Assembly (NCBI RefSeq): GCF_003116035.1
Contig: NZ_LGQW01000015.1
Span: forward strand, 517,156 to 581,155
DNA from: Azospirillum sp. TSH64
GTDB lineage: Bacteria > Pseudomonadota > Alphaproteobacteria > Azospirillales > Azospirillaceae
Direction: 5' to 3'
Length of the DNA: 64,000 nt
This document shows positions 1 through 9,808 of this stretch, piece after piece; position 1 is the first letter of the stretch, and each line of letters opens with the position of its first letter. A model generated the notes under the pieces. The model was not told the origin of the DNA and did not search any database. It was given only the letters and a program-made list of their open reading frames with translations. The translations under genes and the position numbers were made by a program.

Positions 1-125
1 ATGCGCCGCCGCCCGTGGTTTACGCACCGCCCCCGCCGCCGCGGGTGATCTATGCCCCGCCGCCCGTCGTCTATGCGCCGCAGCCGGTGGTTCCGGGCTT
101 CGGTCTCAGCGTCAACATCCGCTAA
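1..125 (+). CDS. C-terminal end of a proline-rich protein (5' end outside window)
   Basis: The reading frame is open from the left edge and stops with TAA at 123-125. The roughly 40 visible residues are built from repeats of the type APPPVVYAPP and end in a short non-repetitive tail, GFGLSVNIR. Proline/tyrosine/valine repeats of this kind are common at the C-termini of small secreted or outer-membrane-associated alphaproteobacterial proteins, but the family cannot be named from the tail alone. The tail could be a terminal beta strand; that is only a guess. Confidence 0.55.
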   Translation, partial: APPPVVYAPPPPPRVIYAPPPVVYAPQPVVPGFGLSVNIR

Positions 126-247
126 TCCGCCGCTGACCGCACACCGGCACCGAAAAGGACGGCTTCCGGCGGAGCGCCCACCGCATTAAGGTGCGCGCCG
201 TTCGGTAAAGCCGCCCCGCCGGGGCGCAGCAGCCAGGGAGACGGCAT

Positions 248-715
248 TTGCGGGTTCTTAGTGTGTGCGCCGCGGTGGTGGGCAGCCTTTCGATCGCCTG
301 CGGGATCGCGACCTCCGCCAGCGCGGCCGAGCCGCGCCTGATGGCGGCGCTGGGCAACACCGTGCTGACGATGACCGACATCGGGCCGAAGCACACCCAG
401 GTGGCGGTGAACGACAAGCCGGTGTTCGACGACAAGGAAAGCGACCTGCTGTCCTTCGTCGGTGCCTATTCGATGAAGGACCGCTGGATCGCCCTGTTCC
501 AGTCCGACACCGGCGCCAAGGACTGCCCGACCCGCTTCCGCATCCTGGAGGTCGGCGGCCCGCAGCCGACGGTCTCCTATCCCTTCGGCTCCTGCAGCGA
601 CGCCGCCCAGGTCACCATCGACAACGACACCCTGACGGTTTCCATGCCCCAGCCGGGTGGTGGAGCTGACGCCGCCTGGACCTACCGCAACGGCAAGATC
701 GGCCGCAGCAAGTAG
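248..715 (+). CDS. small secreted protein of unknown function
   Basis: 155 residues from a TTG start preceded by a good ribosome site (AGGGAGA at about 233-240). Residues 1-26 form a classic signal peptide: MR, a hydrophobic alanine/valine-rich core, then an ASA-A cleavage site. The mature part has two cysteine pairs' worth of potential (DCP near residue 90, SCS near 118) and alternating beta-type sequence. I recognise no family. It stands alone, about 150 bases ahead of serC, and looks like an ordinary periplasmic protein. Confidence 0.7.
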   Translation: MRVLSVCAAVVGSLSIACGIATSASAAEPRLMAALGNTVLTMTDIGPKHTQVAVNDKPVFDDKESDLLSFVGAYSMKDRWIALFQSDTGAKDCPTRFRILEVGGPQPTVSYPFGSCSDAAQVTIDNDTLTVSMPQPGGGADAAWTYRNGKIGRSK

Positions 716-869
716 ACGGCGACCGGTGCGGGACCTGCGGCCGAGGCCATGCTGGGTCCCGTATCCTTCGCCACACCCTCGATTGACGACGACAGGCGCA
801 GCTTTTAAGGTCCGGACCTCCGCACATTCCCGTTCCGGGACAGGAAGTTCGCCCCAGAAAGTTCGCCCC

Positions 870-2057
870 ATGACTTCCAGCAGCGCCAGCCGGCCGAGCC
901 GCCGGCCCAACACTCCGCTCTTCTCCTCGGGTCCCTGCGCGAAGCGTCCGGGCTGGTCGCTCGACGCGCTCGACGGCGCGCTGCTCGGCCGCTCCCACCG
1001 CTCCAAGCCGGGCAAGGCCAAGCTGAAGGAGGTCATCGACCTCACCCGCGCGGTGCTGGGCATTCCCGGCGACTACCGCATCGGCATCGTCCCGGCTTCC
1101 GACACCGGAGCGGTGGAGATGGCGCTGTGGTCGATGCTGGGCGCCCGCGGCGTCGACATGCTGGCCTGGGAAAGCTTCGGCAAGGAATGGGTGACCGACG
1201 TCGCCAAGCAGCTGAAGCTGCCGGACGTCCGCAACCTGATCGCGCCGTATGGCGAGTTGCCGGATCTGTCGACGGTCGATTTCAGCCGTGACGTCGTCTT
1301 CACCTGGAACGGCACCACCGCCGGCGTCCGGGTGGCCGACGGCGACTGGATCGCCGACGACCGTGAGGGGCTGACCATCTGCGACGCCACCTCGGCCGCC
1401 TTCGCGATGGCACTGCCCTGGCACAAGATCGACGTCGCCACCTGGTCCTGGCAGAAGGTGCTGGGCGGCGAAGCCGCGCACGGCATGCTGGTGCTGAGCC
1501 CGCGCGCGGTGGAACGGCTGGAGAGCTATCAGCCCGACCGGCCGCTGCCGAAGATCTTCCGCATGACCAAGAACGGCAAGCTGATCGAAGGCATCTTTGA
1601 AGGCGACACCATCAACACCCCGTCGATGCTCTGCGTCGAGGATGCCATTGACGGCCTGCGCTGGGCCCTGTCGCTGGGCGGCCTGACCCAATTGGTTCGC
1701 CGGTCGGAGCAGAATCTGCGGATCGTCTCCGAATGGGAGGAGGCCAGCAGCTGGGCCGGCTTCCTGGCGAAGGATCCGGCCAACCGCTCCTGCACCTCGA
1801 TCTGCCTGCGCTTCACCGATCCGGAGGTGACCGCCCTGTCGGAGGAGGCCCAGGCCGCTTTCGCCAAGAAGCTGTCCGCCCTGCTGGAGAAGGAGGAGGC
1901 CGCCTTCGACGCCGGCTCCTACCGCGATGCGCCCCCCGGCCTGCGGCTGTGGGGCGGCGCCACCGTGGAGAACGAGGATATGGAGGCGGTCCTGCCCTGG
2001 CTCGACTGGGCTTTCGCCACCGTGAAGGCCGAGACGATCGGTCCCAAGCAAGGCTGA
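870..2057 (+). CDS. serC: phosphoserine aminotransferase
   Basis: 395 residues. Converts 3-phosphohydroxypyruvate and glutamate to O-phosphoserine and 2-oxoglutarate in serine biosynthesis, with PLP in the cytoplasm. The PLP-binding lysine is in [10 protein letters not shown] (about K196), and the N-terminal [12 protein letters not shown] block is typical of the alphaproteobacterial/Methanosarcina-type SerC rather than the E. coli type. The start ATG at 870 was chosen because homology begins at [10 protein letters not shown]; upstream in-frame codons are low-complexity. In many relatives serA follows directly, but here a terminator and a long gap follow, so serC appears monocistronic. Confidence 0.92.
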   Translation: MTSSSASRPSRRPNTPLFSSGPCAKRPGWSLDALDGALLGRSHRSKPGKAKLKEVIDLTRAVLGIPGDYRIGIVPASDTGAVEMALWSMLGARGVDMLAWESFGKEWVTDVAKQLKLPDVRNLIAPYGELPDLSTVDFSRDVVFTWNGTTAGVRVADGDWIADDREGLTICDATSAAFAMALPWHKIDVATWSWQKVLGGEAAHGMLVLSPRAVERLESYQPDRPLPKIFRMTKNGKLIEGIFEGDTINTPSMLCVEDAIDGLRWALSLGGLTQLVRRSEQNLRIVSEWEEASSWAGFLAKDPANRSCTSICLRFTDPEVTALSEEAQAAFAKKLSALLEKEEAAFDAGSYRDAPPGLRLWGGATVENEDMEAVLPWLDWAFATVKAETIGPKQG

Positions 2058-2130
2058 CGCCGGAACGGGCATAGTCGGGCCAAGCGCAAGCCGGACTGTC
2101 GTCCACAGCATCTTCCGCAGCCATCGAACG

Positions 2131-2167
2131 GCCCTGCCGTGGCACAACCGCCACAGCGGGGCTTTTC
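2131..2167 (+). terminator. rho-independent terminator after serC
   Basis: An imperfect GC-rich inverted repeat (arms about 2131-2143 and 2149-2161, two weak pairs) is followed directly by CTTTT. It lies about 75 bases after the serC stop. Beyond it, the gap up to 2555 holds only the DnaA-box-like cluster described separately; I see no gene there. Confidence 0.6.
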
Positions 2168-2290
2168 GTGTGGGCTGGCGTTGTGCTTTGCAGCAAAGGA
2201 TCCGGCCAAGCAACCGTTCGTACACAGCAGCATTTCTGCACCAGTGTGACCGGCGTGACTCGCGTTCGAACCTCACAAGCTTGACCATGG

Positions 2291-2324
2291 TTATCCACAG
2301 AACCGTGGACAAGGTGGTGGATAA
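2291..2324. promoter_or_regulatory. cluster of three DnaA-box-like sites
   Basis: TTATCCACA at 2291-2299 on the + strand is a perfect match to the consensus DnaA box. TTGTCCACG lies on the minus strand at 2304-2312 (two differences), and TTATCCACC on the minus strand at 2316-2324 (one difference). Three sites within 34 bases in a 500-base non-coding gap is more than expected by chance in GC-rich DNA. DnaA could regulate the downstream epimerase gene, titrate here, or take part in an origin. No AT-rich unwinding element or replication gene is visible nearby, so an origin call is not justified. Confidence 0.45.
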
Positions 2325-2555
2325 CCCTGTTGAACCATCGGTCCCGCCTGTCCGGAAACTGTCATGGAGGAAGCGCTGCCGATTCGCCCTCGCCGTCGCC
2401 GGACGGAGCACGCCGCTTCCCCTGTTGGGGGGTCACCCTATCCCGAAGATGGTCTGGCAAGCTGCCGGTTGTCTCCCGACTCTTGAAGGGGATTTCCGGC
2501 GACCCTGCTGCAACGCGGCAAAGCCGGTGCAACGAAGGAAGGGCTTGGACCGACC

Positions 2556-3500
<945 letters not shown>

Positions 3501-3588
3501 GGTTGGATCCGATACCGGGGTATGAGGGGGCGGATTAAACTCCATCTCCCGCCCCGGGAGAGGACGCCGCCATCAGGATGAGCGCACC

Positions 3589-4362
3589 ATGGCCCGCCGC
3601 CGATCCCTTCCCATCCGGGCGCTGCTGATCGTCCTCGCGATCCTCGCCGTCGTCGCGGTGGCCGAGCGGCTCCACATCATCCCGCCCGGCACCCTGGACC
3701 GTCTGCTGGGCGAGGAAACCCACCGCCCGCGCCAGCCGCGCAAGCAGGAGCCCGCCGAACCTCCGCCGTCGGTCGTCGCCCGCCCCGCCGACCGGATCGA
3801 CTATGCCGAGGTCGCCCGCCAGCTCGACGGCATCCGGGTGGAACCCGAAAAGCGCAAGGGCTATCAGCGCGAGGAATGGCCGCACTGGCTGGCGCTCGAC
3901 GGCGGCTGCCTGAATGCCCGCGAGAAGGTGCTGATCCGCGATTCCCGCCGCCCGGCGACGCTCGACGCCAAGGGCTGCGGCGTGAAGTCCGGCGACTGGC
4001 TCGATCCCTACACCGGCGAGCGCTACACCGACCCGCAGATGGTCGACATCGACCACCGCGTGCCGCTGGAGGAGGCCTATGCCAGCGGCGGCTATGACTG
4101 GAGCCGGGAGAAGCGCGCCGCTTACGCCAACGACACCAGCGATCCGCTGACCCTGCTGGTTTCCAGCCGCGAGGCCAACCGCGCCAAGGGCTCCAAGGGG
4201 CCGGAGGAGTGGCTGCCGCCCAAGCGCGACGGCATCTGCCTCTATGTCGCCGACTGGGTCCTGGTGAAGGCACGCTGGAGCCTGACCATGGATGAGCGGG
4301 AACGGGTGACTGTCGGCAACATCCTGAACGACTGCCGCGCCTCGGCCGGGCAGCAGCGCTGA
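3589..4362 (+). CDS. membrane-anchored or secreted HNH nuclease (DUF1524-like)
   Basis: 257 residues. Residues 7-26 are one hydrophobic segment after RRRSLPIR, fitting a signal anchor or uncleaved signal, followed by a basic/proline-rich linker. The nuclease part carries the motif DIDHRVPLEEAY (about 161-172) and NRAKGSKGPEEW (about 203-214), the HNH arrangement of the DUF1524/GmrSD-C family, together with DWLDPYTGERYT upstream. Stand-alone exported members are widespread and thought to degrade extracellular DNA; that role is inferred. It is followed by an unrelated amidase gene after 94 bases. Confidence 0.8.
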   Translation: MARRRSLPIRALLIVLAILAVVAVAERLHIIPPGTLDRLLGEETHRPRQPRKQEPAEPPPSVVARPADRIDYAEVARQLDGIRVEPEKRKGYQREEWPHWLALDGGCLNAREKVLIRDSRRPATLDAKGCGVKSGDWLDPYTGERYTDPQMVDIDHRVPLEEAYASGGYDWSREKRAAYANDTSDPLTLLVSSREANRAKGSKGPEEWLPPKRDGICLYVADWVLVKARWSLTMDERERVTVGNILNDCRASAGQQR

Positions 4363-4456
4363 CGCAGCCCTGCCCTGTCCGACGCTTCGTTGGGCAAACC
4401 ACCGGTTTCGCGCTACCGTCGGCCCAAAAGTTGGAAGGCGGGAAACGGGAAGACGC

Positions 4457-5854
4457 ATGACCGGAGAAGACACCCCGCTGTGGCGGGAAGGCGCCGTCGC
4501 CCTCGCCGCGCGGCTGGCCCGGCGCGGGCTGTCGGCCCGCGAGGCGGTCGAGGCGCATCTGGACCGCATCGCCGCGGCCGAGCCGGCGCTGTCCGCCTTC
4601 CTGACTGTCGCCGCCGACGATGCCCTCGCCCGCGCCGACCTGCTGGACGCCCTGCCGTCGCCCGTCGGACCACTGCATGGTATGCCGGTCGCAGTGAAGG
4701 ACCTGACCGACACCGCCGGCATCCGCACCACCTACGGCTCCGCGCTTTATGCCGACCATGTGCCAGCCCATAGCGACATCGCGGTCGCCCGGATCGAGGC
4801 GGCCGGCGGCATCGTCATCGGCAAGACCAACACGCCGGAGTTCGGTTTCGGCGCCATCTGCGGAAATAGCCTCTACGGTCCGACCCGCAACCCGGCCGAC
4901 CCGAACCTGACCTCCGGCGGGTCGAGCGGCGGATCGGCGGCGGCGGTCGCGGTCGGCATGGCGCCGTTGGCGCATGGCACCGACTATGGCGGATCGGTGC
5001 GGATTCCGGCGAGTTTCTGCGGCATCGCCTCCATCCGGCCGACGCCGGGACTGATCCCGGCACCGGGGCGGGCGTTGGGCTGGGACACGCTGGCGACCCA
5101 TGGCGTTCTGGCCCGCGACACGGCCGACTGCGCGCTGCTGCTGTCGGCGATGGCCGGCAGCGATCTCCGCGACCCGACCTCCCTGTTCGGCGGCCGCGAT
5201 AAAGGGTCGGAAACGCGTCTGGGTGCCACCGTCGATTTCGGTGCCGCCACCGTTTCCCAGGCTGTGCGCGAGCGCTTCGCCGAGGCGATCGACCGGCTGG
5301 AGCGGGTCGCCGGTCCGGTGACGCACTGCCATCCCGACTGCGGCGACGCCATGGCGACCTTCCGGACGCTGCGTGCCGCCCAGACCCGCCATGCCTTCGG
5401 TCCGATGCTGGCCAAGCATGGCGAGGCGCTGACCGACACCATCCGCTGGAACATCGAGGCTGGGGCGGGCATCACCGCCGATGCCTATCTGGAAGCGCAG
5501 GCCGCCCGCACGGCACTGTACCGCCGCTTCGTCGCGCTGTTCGAGGAGATCGACGTGCTGGCGGCCCCGGCCTGCGGCGTGCTGCCCTGGCCGAACGAGG
5601 AAGGCGAGGTGACCGTCATCGACGGGCAGCCGGTGGGGTCGATCCTGGACTATCTCGGTGTCACGGCCATCGTCACGCTGATCGGTTTTCCCGTGCTGAC
5701 CCTGCCGGTTGCCGGAGACGGGCTGCCCTTCGGCATCCAGCTGATCGCCCGGCCGGGTGAGGAACGGCGCCTGATCCGCCTGGGCCTGATGCTGGAGCGC
5801 GAGGCGGGCTTCGTTCACCGCTGGCACCGCTGGCCCACCGGCTGGGCCGGTTGA
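4457..5854 (+). CDS. amidase signature family hydrolase
   Basis: 465 residues. The Ser-cisSer-Lys triad is visible: the lysine in [11 protein letters not shown] (about residue 80), the cis-serine in [14 protein letters not shown] (about 155) and the nucleophile in [14 protein letters not shown] (about 179). Family members hydrolyse C-N bonds in amides; substrates range from aliphatic amides to indoleacetamide and acylated amino acids. Nothing in this sequence identifies the substrate, and its neighbours (HNH nuclease, EamA exporter) do not help. It is not GatA, since no gatB or gatC is adjacent. Confidence 0.85.
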   Translation: MTGEDTPLWREGAVALAARLARRGLSAREAVEAHLDRIAAAEPALSAFLTVAADDALARADLLDALPSPVGPLHGMPVAVKDLTDTAGIRTTYGSALYADHVPAHSDIAVARIEAAGGIVIGKTNTPEFGFGAICGNSLYGPTRNPADPNLTSGGSSGGSAAAVAVGMAPLAHGTDYGGSVRIPASFCGIASIRPTPGLIPAPGRALGWDTLATHGVLARDTADCALLLSAMAGSDLRDPTSLFGGRDKGSETRLGATVDFGAATVSQAVRERFAEAIDRLERVAGPVTHCHPDCGDAMATFRTLRAAQTRHAFGPMLAKHGEALTDTIRWNIEAGAGITADAYLEAQAARTALYRRFVALFEEIDVLAAPACGVLPWPNEEGEVTVIDGQPVGSILDYLGVTAIVTLIGFPVLTLPVAGDGLPFGIQLIARPGEERRLIRLGLMLEREAGFVHRWHRWPTGWAG

Positions 5855-5915
5855 CGGGAATCGGGTGACAAGACGCCGCTCCCGACAGCCATTGCGGGCG
5901 GCTGACCCATAGGCT

Positions 5916-6902
5916 ATGCACCCCCGCATGAGCGCCGACACCCTTCCCAATTCCGCCCTGCCCAGCCCTGTCCTGTCCCGGTCATCCGCCGCCACGCCAT
6001 CGATGGCGGAGGTGCGGCGCGCCACCGGCATCGGCTCCATCGCCATCCTGCTGTGGGCGACGGCGGCATTGCTGACCTCTATGTCCAGCGCCATGCCGCC
6101 GCTGCAACTGGTGGCGGTCACCTTCGGGCTGGCCTTTCTGACCGGCAGCAGCGTCGCGGTTCTGCGCGGCCGCAGCGTGATCGCGGCCCTGCGCCAGCCA
6201 TTGCCCGTCTGGCTGGTCGGCGTCGGCGGATTGTTCGGCTATCACGCCTGCCTGTTCCTTGCCTTCCATCTGGCGCCATCGGCGGCGGTGGAGGTCAATC
6301 TCATCAACTATCTCTGGCCGCTCTGCATCGTCCTGTTCTCCGCCCTGCTGCCGGGGGAGCGGCTGAAGGCCGCGCATGTGGCCGGCGCGCTGTGCGGGCT
6401 GGCCGGCACCGCGCTGATCGTTTCAGGGAGAAGCGGCGGACTGCACCTGGACGCCGGCACCCTGGGCGGCAACCTGCCCGCCTACGGTGCGGCCTTGGCG
6501 GCGGCGCTGCTCTGGGGCGCCTATTCGGTCCTGTCACGCCGTTTCGGCTCCGTCCCGACCGAAGCGGTCAGCGGCTTCTGCCTCGTCACCGCCCTGCTGG
6601 GCCTGACCGGGCATCTGCTGTTCGAGGATGCCACCGTCTGGCCGAATGAGGCGCTGGGATGGCTGGTCCTGCTGGCCCTCGGCATCGGTCCGGACGGGCT
6701 GGCCTTCTTCGTCTGGGACCATGGAATGAAGCGCGGCGACATCCGGGCGCTGGGCGTGCTGTCCTATGCCGTGCCGCCGGCCTCGACGCTGCTGCTGATC
6801 CTGTTCGGGCAGGCCAGCGGCGGCTGGGCTGTCTGGGCCGCCTGTGCGCTGATCGCCGGCGGGGCGCTGATGGCGAGCTGGGACATGATCCGCGGCAAGT
6901 GA
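5916..6902 (+). CDS. EamA/DMT superfamily exporter (YddG-like)
   Basis: 328 residues with about ten hydrophobic segments in two EamA repeats, beginning near IGSIAILLWATAALLTSM (residue 38). The motif EVNLINYLWPLCIV (about 127-140) resembles the aromatic amino acid exporter YddG, so export of amino acids or related metabolites is likely. The first 30 residues are proline/serine-rich and unlike a transmembrane segment; the true start could be the second Met (5928) or the Met at 6003, but none has a convincing ribosome site. It is separated by 78 bases from the ABC transporter gene. Confidence 0.8.
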   Translation: MHPRMSADTLPNSALPSPVLSRSSAATPSMAEVRRATGIGSIAILLWATAALLTSMSSAMPPLQLVAVTFGLAFLTGSSVAVLRGRSVIAALRQPLPVWLVGVGGLFGYHACLFLAFHLAPSAAVEVNLINYLWPLCIVLFSALLPGERLKAAHVAGALCGLAGTALIVSGRSGGLHLDAGTLGGNLPAYGAALAAALLWGAYSVLSRRFGSVPTEAVSGFCLVTALLGLTGHLLFEDATVWPNEALGWLVLLALGIGPDGLAFFVWDHGMKRGDIRALGVLSYAVPPASTLLLILFGQASGGWAVWAACALIAGGALMASWDMIRGK

Positions 6903-6980
6903 CAGCGATTTCATGCCTCAGTTGCGGCAAAGGGTGGTAATCGGCAAGCATCGTCCCGACCGCTTGCGAGTGCCCAACCA

Positions 6981-8774
6981 ATGCCCGCGCGTGCGTATTC
7001 CCCACCGTCCTCTTCCGGACGCCTGTCCGCCGCCCGCCAATTCCTGTCCGATGTCTGGCGGCTGACCAAGCCCTATTGGTCGTCGGACGAAAAATGGGCG
7101 GCGCGCGGCCTGCTGGCGGCGATCGTCGTCCTCAATCTGGCGGCGGTGTTCATGGAGGTCTGGTTCACCCAGATCAACGCCGACATCTTCAATGCCTTGC
7201 AGGAGAAGGATCAGGCTGGATTCATCCAGGCCCTGCTGGTGTTCGGCGGTCTGGCGCTGGTTTTCATCGCGGTGGCGGTCTATCGCCTTTACCTCAACCA
7301 GATGCTGCAAATCCGCTGGCGCCGCTGGCTGACCGAGCGCTATCTCGGTGACTGGCTGGAGAACCAGACCTATTACCGCCTGCAATTCGCCAACACTGGC
7401 ACTGACAACCCCGACCAGCGCATCGCTGAGGATCTGCGCAGCTTCGTCCAGCTGACGCTGAGCCTGTCACTTGGCTTCATGACCAATCTGGTCTCTCTGG
7501 TCTCCTTCCTCGCCATCCTGTGGAGCCTGTCGGGATCGGTCACCATCCCCTGGCTGGGCATCGACCTGCCCGGCTATATGGTGTGGGTGGCGCTGGTCTA
7601 TGCCGTCGGCGGCACCTGGATCACTCACAAGATCGGCAAGCCGTTGGCCCGGCTCAGCTTCGACCAGCAACGGTACGAGGCCGACTTCCGCTTCTCCCTG
7701 GTCCGCCTGCGCGAGAATGCCGAGAGCGTCGCCCTGCAACAGGGCGAGGTGCAGGAGGCGCGCGGTTTCGGCGACCGCTTCGCCCGTGTCGTCGCCAACT
7801 GGTGGTCGCTGATGCGCACGCAGAAGCGGCTGGTCTGGTTTACTTCGGCCTATGGGCAGATCGCCATCATCTTTCCGCTGCTGGTCGCGGCTCCACGCTA
7901 TTTCAGCGGTGCCCTGCCACTGGGATCGCTGATGCAGACCTCGCAGGCCTTCGGGCAGGTGCAGGGGGCAATGTCCTGGTTCATCGACGCCTATGTGAAC
8001 CTCGCCGACTGGCACGCCACCACCAGCCGCCTGACCGGCTTCCACCGTGCCATGGAAGCTGTCCGCGCCGATGCCCGCGACCATGCCGGGGTGGAGCGCA
8101 TTGCGGCGACCGACGGCGCCCTCACTTTGGACGGGCTGGCGCTGACCCTGCCGGACGGCGGCACGCCGCTGGTCCGCGCCGACCTGACGGTGCAGCCGGG
8201 CGAGTCCCTGCTGATCACCGGCCCGTCGGGGTCGGGCAAGAGCACCCTGCTGCGCGCCATCGCCGGCATCTGGCCCTTCGGCCGCGGCCAGATCGCGCTG
8301 CCAGGGGGCATTATGGCGGCCGGCGGTACCACCGCGGCCAACGGCAGCATGGTCCTGCCGCAGAAGCCCTACCTGCCCATCGGATCCCTGCGCGCCGCCG
8401 TCACCTACCCCGCCACTCCCGACGCCTTCCCGGACGAGGCGGTGCGCGAGGTGCTGGACGCTGTCGGCATGGCCGGCTTCGCCGACCGTCTGGCGGAGGA
8501 GGACCACTGGTCGCAACGCCTGTCCGGTGGCGAGCAGCAGCGCATCGCCATTGCCCGCGCCCTCTTGCACAAGCCCGACTGGCTCTATCTCGACGAGGCG
8601 ACCTCGGCCTGCGATCCGGAGACGGAGGAGCGGCTCTATGGCCTGCTGCGCGCACGCCTGCCCGGAACGACGCTGGTCAGCATCGGCCACCGTCCCAGCC
8701 TCGCCGCCTTCCACGACCGGCGGATGACGGTTCGGCGCAACGGAGACGGGGTCGGAGAGTTGGCGGCGGTGTGA
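6981..8774 (+). CDS. BclA/YddA-type ABC transporter (fused membrane and ATPase domains)
   Basis: 597 residues. The N-terminal half is an SbmA/BacA-like membrane domain (ABC_membrane_2) with about six helices, starting with SDVWRLTKPYW. The C-terminal half is an ATPase with Walker A GPSGSGKST (about 414-422), signature LSGGEQQR (about 514), Walker B WLYLDEATSACD and an H-loop ISIGHRPS. This architecture matches the family of rhizobial BclA, which imports antimicrobial-type peptides, and E. coli YddA. Peptide or vitamin import is therefore the likely role, acting as a homodimer. It ends two bases before the convergent LysR gene. Confidence 0.85.
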   Translation: MPARAYSPPSSSGRLSAARQFLSDVWRLTKPYWSSDEKWAARGLLAAIVVLNLAAVFMEVWFTQINADIFNALQEKDQAGFIQALLVFGGLALVFIAVAVYRLYLNQMLQIRWRRWLTERYLGDWLENQTYYRLQFANTGTDNPDQRIAEDLRSFVQLTLSLSLGFMTNLVSLVSFLAILWSLSGSVTIPWLGIDLPGYMVWVALVYAVGGTWITHKIGKPLARLSFDQQRYEADFRFSLVRLRENAESVALQQGEVQEARGFGDRFARVVANWWSLMRTQKRLVWFTSAYGQIAIIFPLLVAAPRYFSGALPLGSLMQTSQAFGQVQGAMSWFIDAYVNLADWHATTSRLTGFHRAMEAVRADARDHAGVERIAATDGALTLDGLALTLPDGGTPLVRADLTVQPGESLLITGPSGSGKSTLLRAIAGIWPFGRGQIALPGGIMAAGGTTAANGSMVLPQKPYLPIGSLRAAVTYPATPDAFPDEAVREVLDAVGMAGFADRLAEEDHWSQRLSGGEQQRIAIARALLHKPDWLYLDEATSACDPETEERLYGLLRARLPGTTLVSIGHRPSLAAFHDRRMTVRRNGDGVGELAAV

Positions 8775-8775
8775 G

Positions 8776-9705
8776 CTACGCCTGAGGCTGCTCCCCCCGC
8801 GCCTCGGCCAGCAGCCATTGCCGGAAGGCGGCAAAGGGCGGGTGGTTGGCCTTGCCGCGGGGGTGGACGAGGTAATAGGCCCGCGCGCTGCGGTGGGGCC
8901 GGTCGATGGCGGGGAGCAGGGTGCCGTCGTCAAGCTCGGCACGGACCAGCAGGGTCGGCAGCAGGGCGACGCCCAGCCCGGCCTCGGCCGCCTGGGCGGT
9001 GGTGGCGAACTGTTCGAACACCATGCCGGCACCGGGCCGGGGAGGCAGCCCCTGTGCCGACAGCCACTCGTTCCACGCATCGGCGCGCGTGCTCGTGTGC
9101 AGCAGCGGCAGGGACAGCAGGTCCCCCGGTTCCGCCACCGGATGCGCCTTGAGGAATGCGGGGGAGCAGACCGGCAGCACCTCCTCATCCAGCAGATGGT
9201 CGCAGACGGCGTCGGGCCAGTCGCCGAAGCCGTAATGGATAGCCGCATCCAGATCGTGCAGACGGAAATCGAAGGGTGCCAGCTTGGTGGTGAAGTGAAT
9301 TGTCACCTGCGGATGCGCCGTCTGGAAGGCCGGCAGCCGCGGCACCAGCCAGCGCGTGCCGAAAGTCGGCAGGATGGCGAGGTTCAACACGCCGCCCTTG
9401 GGGGCTGCGATGGTCCGCACCGTGGCCGCCGCGATCTGGCGCAACGCGTCGCGGATCGGATCGGCATAGAGCGCGCCGGTCGGGGTCAACGTCACCCGCT
9501 GGCCCTTGCGAATGAATAGGGCGGTGCCGATCTGCTCCTCGAGCGCCTTGATCTGCCGGCTGACCGCTCCCTGGGTCAGCGACAGTTCGGCCGCCGCGGC
9601 GGTAAAACTGCCGGTGCGGGCCGCCGCTTCGAAGGCGGACAGCATGCTCATGGACGGAAGAAGGCGGCGCTGCAGATCCATGGCCGCTTCATTACCAAAG
9701 CTCAT
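8776..9705 (-). CDS. LysR family transcriptional regulator (GcvA-like)
   Basis: About 309 residues from MSFGNEAAMD; a second candidate start, MDLQRR, lies at 9681. The winged helix is at residues about 12-65, with FEAAARTGSFTAAAAELSLTQGAVSRQIKALEEQ, a GcvA-type sequence, followed by a LysR effector domain. It is divergent from the ThDP-enzyme gene at 9809, the usual arrangement for a regulator and its target. The roughly 100-base gap contains the small palindrome GGGAATTTCCC at 9773-9783, a plausible operator. The inducer is unknown; a lysine or pipecolate catabolite would fit the downstream genes. Confidence 0.85.
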   Translation of the reverse strand: MSFGNEAAMDLQRRLLPSMSMLSAFEAAARTGSFTAAAAELSLTQGAVSRQIKALEEQIGTALFIRKGQRVTLTPTGALYADPIRDALRQIAAATVRTIAAPKGGVLNLAILPTFGTRWLVPRLPAFQTAHPQVTIHFTTKLAPFDFRLHDLDAAIHYGFGDWPDAVCDHLLDEEVLPVCSPAFLKAHPVAEPGDLLSLPLLHTSTRADAWNEWLSAQGLPPRPGAGMVFEQFATTAQAAEAGLGVALLPTLLVRAELDDGTLLPAIDRPHRSARAYYLVHPRGKANHPPFAAFRQWLLAEARGEQPQA

Positions 9706-9808
9706 GACCTGTGGAAAGAAAGTCGTTTGCACCCTGGCGCGCGGCACGGCACGCTCGATATCCTGGAGATCCGGGAATTTCCCATAGGCAGGGCGGGGCG
9801 GGTTCGCG

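Noticed and set aside
2058..2555. A replication origin at the DnaA-box cluster
   Set aside because: No AT-rich unwinding region, no replication or partition genes nearby, and only one perfect box. Kept as a regulatory-site candidate only.
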